Positions 6,512-9,309 of a DNA stretch of 9,309 nt are shown here, one piece after another. Position 1 is the stretch's first letter, and every line of letters starts with the position of its first letter. The notes under the pieces are model-generated. The model saw only the letters and a program-made list of their open reading frames with translations. It was not told where the DNA came from and did not search any database. Origin of the DNA: an uncultured Candidatus Melainabacteria bacterium (GTDB lineage Bacteria; Cyanobacteriota; Vampirovibrionia; Gastranaerophilales; Gastranaerophilaceae); the NCBI GenBank assembly GCA_937898445.1, contig CALEJY010000178.1, forward strand, positions 1 through 9,309. Direction: 5' to 3'. Position numbers and translations under genes: made by a program.

Positions 6512-7801
6512 TTATACTAATTCTCCGAAAATTTTTTCGTTTTCGTATTTGGTTATTTTTACTTGTTGTAATGTGTTTAACATGCTTTCATCTTGCGAAT
6601 TTATAAGGATTGTTAGGTAGTTTCTTGTAACTCCCTTCAACAATCCTGTTCTTTTGTCCGGGTGTTTTTCAATTAAAACTTCTCTTATCTTTCCAATATT
6701 TTTGTTTATAAATTCGGTATGTTTAATGAAAGATAAAGCTTTTACAATATCTGCTCGCATTTGACGAATTTTTTCATCTACCTGATTAGGAGCTTTTGCG
6801 CCGATTGTTCCTTCTCTAACAGAGTATGGAAAAACATGGATTTGAGATAAGCCCGATTTTCTCAAATTCTCAACAGTGGTTTGAAAATCTTCTTCTGTTT
6901 CGCCTGCAAATCCTGTGATAATGTCACTTCCTAAAAACGGCATGTCAAAAGTTTCATTAATCCTATCAATTTGCGCTAAATAATCCTCAACTTTATAAAA
7001 TCTGTTCATGGATTTTAAGGTTTTGTTGCAAGCTGATTGGAGTGATAAATGGAAATGCGGGCAGAATTTTTTTGAATTTTTAAGATATTCTAGCATTTCG
7101 TCTGTGATTTCAGTAGGGTTAAGTGACCCCATTCTAAATCTTTCAATTGTAGTGCGTTCTTCAATCGCTTTGATTAAGTCTAACAATTCAAGCCCGATAT
7201 CTTTACCCCATTGCCCGATATGAATACCTGTCAAGACAACTTCTTTAAAACCGTGTTTTGAAAAATTGTTGATTTGTTCCACAATAAATTCAATATCCGC
7301 ACTTCTGCTTTTGCCTCTGGCAAACGGGATTATGCAGTACGAACATCTGTTGTCGCAGCCGTCTTGAATTTTTAGGCTTGCACGAGTTTTGGTCATATCG
7401 TTCAATACAACTTTGCTAAAATCTGTTCTGTGCATAATATCAGAAACGGAACAAGTTTTTTCTTGCGTATTGGATAAGATTTTGTATAAATCCAATTTTT
7501 CGTCATTGCCTACAACGAGGTCGACAAACTCGTTTTCAAGAAGTTTTTCTCTTTCGACTTGCGCAACGCAACCTGTGATAATCGTGGTTATATTAGGATT
7601 TTTGTGCTTCGCTGCACGAAGGTGATACATTGCCTCATTGTCGCTTTTGTGAGTAACCGTGCAAGAATTTAATATATAAAAATCCGCATCTTCTATTTTT
7701 TTTGTTTGGCTAATTCCATTATTTGCTAAATTTTCGGCTATAATTGAGCTTTCAAATTGGTTCGATTTGCAGCCCATTGTGTGAATGTAAAATTTTTTCA
7801 T
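6512..7801 (-). CDS. mtaB: tRNA t6A37 methylthiotransferase MtaB
   Basis: This 429-residue radical-SAM enzyme should convert t6A to ms2t6A at position 37 of ANN-decoding tRNAs. The N-terminal methylthiotransferase domain holds C11 (MGCKSN), C47 (NSCTVT) and C78 (TGCVAQ), ligands of one [4Fe-4S] cluster. The SAM-binding cluster is CDNRCSYC, with C149, C153 and C156. A C-terminal TRAM-like RNA-binding domain covers about 370-429. CTVT and the short N-terminus fit the MtaB/YqeV branch better than MiaB or RimO. The start agrees with the conserved KFYIHTMGCK opening. No Shine-Dalgarno precedes it, and a good promoter would initiate on the start codon itself, suggesting a leaderless mRNA. All catalytic cysteines are present. 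The enzyme is chromosomal housekeeping and not part of the mobile element. Confidence 0.95.
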   Translation of the reverse strand: MKKFYIHTMGCKSNQFESSIIAENLANNGISQTKKIEDADFYILNSCTVTHKSDNEAMYHLRAAKHKNPNITTIITGCVAQVEREKLLENEFVDLVVGNDEKLDLYKILSNTQEKTCSVSDIMHRTDFSKVVLNDMTKTRASLKIQDGCDNRCSYCIIPFARGKSRSADIEFIVEQINNFSKHGFKEVVLTGIHIGQWGKDIGLELLDLIKAIEERTTIERFRMGSLNPTEITDEMLEYLKNSKKFCPHFHLSLQSACNKTLKSMNRFYKVEDYLAQIDRINETFDMPFLGSDIITGFAGETEEDFQTTVENLRKSGLSQIHVFPYSVREGTIGAKAPNQVDEKIRQMRADIVKALSFIKHTEFINKNIGKIREVLIEKHPDKRTGLLKGVTRNYLTILINSQDESMLNTLQQVKITKYENEKIFGELV

Positions 7802-7807
7802 AAGTGT

Positions 7808-7836
7808 ATAATAATCTAAATAAAGTTTAGTGTAAA
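7808..7836 (-). promoter_or_regulatory. mtaB promoter positioned for leaderless transcription
   Basis: On the minus strand TTTACA (7836-7831) and TATTAT (7813-7808) are 17 bp apart. Six bases separate the -10 from the A of the mtaB ATG at 7801, which places +1 on that A. The spacer contains a 5-bp inverted repeat (CTAAA 7816-7820, TTTAG 7826-7830) that could bind a regulator. Confidence 0.6.
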
Positions 7837-7856
7837 TATTCTTAACAAAATCTTAT

Positions 7857-7862
7857 TATAAT
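7857..7862 (+). promoter_or_regulatory. Candidate -10 box for the hypothetical membrane protein
   Basis: A perfect TATAAT would start transcription near 7869, about 58 nt before the ATG at 7927. The -35 position is a poor match. A second, weaker option is TTGAGT (7880-7885) with TATAAG (7902-7907) at 16 bp spacing. Confidence 0.4.
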
Positions 7863-7867
7863 GGCAA

Positions 7868-7881
7868 AAAAACATGTTTTT
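7868..7881. repeat. 14-bp perfect palindrome, possible operator
   Basis: Five A, CATG and five T form a perfect 14-bp palindrome (7868-7881), centred between 7874 and 7875. It begins at the predicted transcription start of the downstream gene, a typical repressor-site position. It could also be chance in AT-rich DNA. Confidence 0.35.
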
Positions 7882-7926
7882 GAGTTTTAATAAGGTATAA
7901 CTATAAGTGAAAGTGTAGGTGTGTGT

Positions 7927-8805
7927 ATGCAAATTTCAGCAATTTCAACTCCTAATTTTAGCGGAAGACGTGATAATGTGGATGCTTTGATTGGATTAGA
8001 TGACAATTCTATCCGTCAAATAGCTCTTGCCGAAACTTCTGCAAAATTTGACAGAAAGAAATCAAATAGAATTACAAACGCTTTGTTCTATGCAGCTCCT
8101 GTTGCAGCAGGTTTAAATGCAGCTGTATTGACAAACGGTAAATCAAAAATATTTTCTAAAGAAGTAACAGGCATGGCAAGCCGTAGCGCAAACGGTTTAA
8201 AAGTTGCAGCTCTTTGGACTGCAGGTTTGGCTGCTATTGATACTTTGGGCTTTGCAAAAAGAAAATTAGTTGAAAATTCTCCAAAAGCTCGCAAATTTGA
8301 TAATGAACATCCGTTCATATCTTTGATGGGAACTTTGGCTGCCGGTGTTGGCGCATTGTTCTTGTTGAATAAAGGTGTTGCAAAATTAGCATCTAAGGAA
8401 GCTCCTAAATTTATGCAAAAAGGAACTGAAAAAGTTGCTAAATTTATTAACGAAAACAAAATGATGGTTGGAGCTAAAAACGGCTTGAAAAAAGTTGCTG
8501 AAAAAACTCCGTCAGCATTGAAAGAATTTGGTAAATCTTTATTATCTTGGTCGCCAACAATGTTGTTATTCGGTGGTTTGTTCCACTCTATGAGTGCTGC
8601 AAATGCTCAAAATAGAGATTTCGCAAAGAATTATACAACTCTAAAAAACAAACAATCTGATTTAGCTCAAGCTAGAGTTAGAGAATTGGCTATGGAAAAT
8701 GACTTTCTAAAAACTTCTCCTGAAAACAAAGAAGATTTAGAATTGCTTCATGATCCAATGGCAGGCATGGCAGAAGAAATTGCTAATGCTGAAGAAAATG
8801 CTTAA
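7927..8805 (+). CDS. Lineage-type hypothetical membrane-associated protein
   Basis: I recognise no characterised family for this 292-residue protein. The start is taken at ATG 7927 because AGG at 7917-7919 lies 7 nt upstream. A GTG at 7921 would add two residues but sits too close to that site. The N-terminus (MQISAISTPNFSGRRDNVDAL) has a short NFSGRR-type opening that I associate with many Gastranaerophilales proteins. Hydrophobic alanine-rich stretches occur near residues 49-67, 92-110, 129-147 and 206-226, mixed with lysine-rich amphipathic segments (KKVAEKTPSALKEFGKSL). The last 60 residues are highly charged and helical, with an acidic end. It is probably membrane-attached. It has its own terminator and no operon partner. 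Function is unknown. Confidence 0.8.
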   Translation: MQISAISTPNFSGRRDNVDALIGLDDNSIRQIALAETSAKFDRKKSNRITNALFYAAPVAAGLNAAVLTNGKSKIFSKEVTGMASRSANGLKVAALWTAGLAAIDTLGFAKRKLVENSPKARKFDNEHPFISLMGTLAAGVGALFLLNKGVAKLASKEAPKFMQKGTEKVAKFINENKMMVGAKNGLKKVAEKTPSALKEFGKSLLSWSPTMLLFGGLFHSMSAANAQNRDFAKNYTTLKNKQSDLAQARVRELAMENDFLKTSPENKEDLELLHDPMAGMAEEIANAEENA

Positions 8806-8833
8806 TTAAGGAAACAAAATATATATTAAGACG

Positions 8834-8866
8834 ATGGTTGCGACATTTGTTGCAACCATTGTTTTT
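8834..8866 (+). terminator. Rho-independent terminator of the hypothetical gene
   Basis: ATGGTTGC (8834-8841) pairs with GCAACCAT (8852-8859). The stem can extend inward through a G-T pair and ACA/TGT. A T-rich run follows at 8862-8866. It lies 29 bp after the stop codon. Confidence 0.85.
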
Positions 8867-8891
8867 GTTGTTTAAATTTGAAAATTAATTG

Positions 8892-8977
8892 AATGAGATT
8901 ACTACGTCGCTTTGCTCCTCGTAATGACTGAAAATTGTCATTGAGAGTGGGGTGAAACGAAGCGTCGCAATCTCATT
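8892..8977. repeat. Palindromic interspersed repeat (REP/MITE-like)
   Basis: An 86-bp imperfect palindrome has outer arms AATGAGATT (8892-8900) and AATCTCATT (8969-8977), both perfect over 9 bp. Its inner tip is AATGAC (8923-8928) with GTCATT (8937-8942) around an 8-nt loop. Between them, ACGTCGCTTTGCTCCTCG and the partly complementary GAAGCGTCGC match the style of short palindromic repeats scattered through many bacterial genomes. It encodes no protein. It is probably a non-autonomous element or REP-type unit lodged between two terminators. No second copy exists in the window, so copy number is not shown here. Confidence 0.7.
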
Positions 8978-8984
8978 ATAAATA

Positions 8985-9016
8985 AAAAAAGAGGTATCAT
9001 TTGATACCTCTTTTTT
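8985..9016. terminator. Bidirectional terminator downstream of nifJ
   Basis: GAGGTATC (8991-8998) pairs with GATACCTC (9003-9010) around a 4-nt loop. Six A precede the stem and six T follow it, so it works on either strand. It lies 20 bp beyond the stop of the minus-strand oxidoreductase gene and should end its transcript. Confidence 0.9.
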
Positions 9017-9035
9017 CAATGTTTCCATTGTGTGC

Positions 9036-9309
9036 TTATTTAAGCAATTCACCAACAGCTTTGAATACTGACATACGAGTTGCAGCATCTTTTTCTGCTT
9101 TTTCGTATAGAGCTTCAGCTTCAGAAGGGTTAGTTTTCATCAATGATTTATAACGACCTTCTGATTTGATAAATTCTTGGAAACTTCCTTTAGGATCTTT
9201 AGCATCCCATGTGAATGGAGCTTCAGGATTTTCAGGATTGTATCTGTACAATGGGAAGTATCCAGCTTCAACTGCACGTTTTTGTTCAGTTTGAGTTTTG
9301 CTCATATCA
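9036..9309 (-). CDS. nifJ: Pyruvate:ferredoxin oxidoreductase, C-terminal end (partial)
   Basis: The last 91 or so residues of a much larger protein (family length about 1,170-1,200) are present. The frame is open at the window edge, so the first methionine visible (9305) is internal. The segment contains AVEAGYFPLYRYNPE, then PFTWDAKDPKG, FQEFIKSEGRYKSL and an alanine/glutamate-rich final helix. This corresponds to the closing region of single-chain NifJ-type enzymes, which oxidise pyruvate to acetyl-CoA and CO2 and reduce ferredoxin. The catalytic thiamine and iron-sulfur domains lie outside the window. It implies anaerobic fermentative metabolism. A bidirectional terminator follows the stop. 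The family call rests on this characteristic tail only. Confidence 0.88.
   Translation of the reverse strand, partial: DMSKTQTEQKRAVEAGYFPLYRYNPENPEAPFTWDAKDPKGSFQEFIKSEGRYKSLMKTNPSEAEALYEKAEKDAATRMSVFKAVGELLK

Noticed and set aside
8088..8459. 123-aa - strand open frame
   Set aside because: It is antisense to the hypothetical membrane protein gene, which has a ribosome binding site and its own terminator.
8885..9088. 67-aa - strand open frame over the repeat
   Set aside because: It runs through the palindromic repeat, a terminator and the nifJ end, so its coding capacity is incidental.
1..9309. CRISPR array
   Set aside because: No regularly spaced direct repeats were seen in any part of the window.

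Overview
The window looks like a mobile-element right end abutting ordinary chromosome in an AT-rich, fermentative gut-type bacterium. I favour an uncultured Gastranaerophilales (Vampirovibrionia, the non-photosynthetic sister group of Cyanobacteria). The hints are the low GC content, a hypothetical protein opening with an N-terminal 'NFSGRRDNVDAL' style that I associate with that group, a pyruvate:ferredoxin oxidoreductase end, and MtaB and BI-1 proteins of matching style. This assignment is inference and was not checked against a database.

Left part (1 to about 3685), mobile element, all genes on +. A GC-rich, strongly structured leader (about 52-143) precedes a retron-type reverse transcriptase (165-1115). 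The RT has the retron-typical NAxxH element, the YVDD catalytic box and an ITG triplet. Its stop overlaps by 13 nt a 256-aa protein that I do not recognise (1103-1873), which has a strong ribosome binding site inside the RT gene. This looks like a retron cassette: structured RNA, RT and a partner or effector of unknown family. A 54-aa small protein (1953-2117) and a large serine recombinase (2144-3745) follow. The recombinase frame runs into the antisense strand of an intact tRNA-Asn(GTT) gene (3685-3756, -). The element therefore most likely sits against the 3' end of that tRNA, and host DNA supplies the last codons of the integrase. The other end of the element lies outside the window.

Right part (about 3685-9309), chromosomal. 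On the minus strand the tRNA-Asn has its own promoter, and upstream of it lies a one-piece ABC exporter/flippase (3848-5632). A 79-bp divergent intergenic region holding an 8-bp inverted repeat separates this from a Bax-inhibitor-1 family membrane protein (5712-6443, +). A bidirectional terminator divides that gene from the convergent mtaB (6512-7801, -), a tRNA methylthiotransferase that appears to be transcribed leaderless. A divergent region with a 14-bp perfect palindrome leads to a lineage-type hypothetical membrane protein (7927-8805, +). After its terminator come an 86-bp palindromic interspersed repeat, a second bidirectional terminator, and the 3' end of a pyruvate:ferredoxin oxidoreductase gene (9036-9309, -) cut by the window edge.

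The most interesting candidate is the RT plus unknown-protein cassette carried by an integrase-encoding element at tRNA-Asn: a possible retron-type defence system with an undescribed partner protein.
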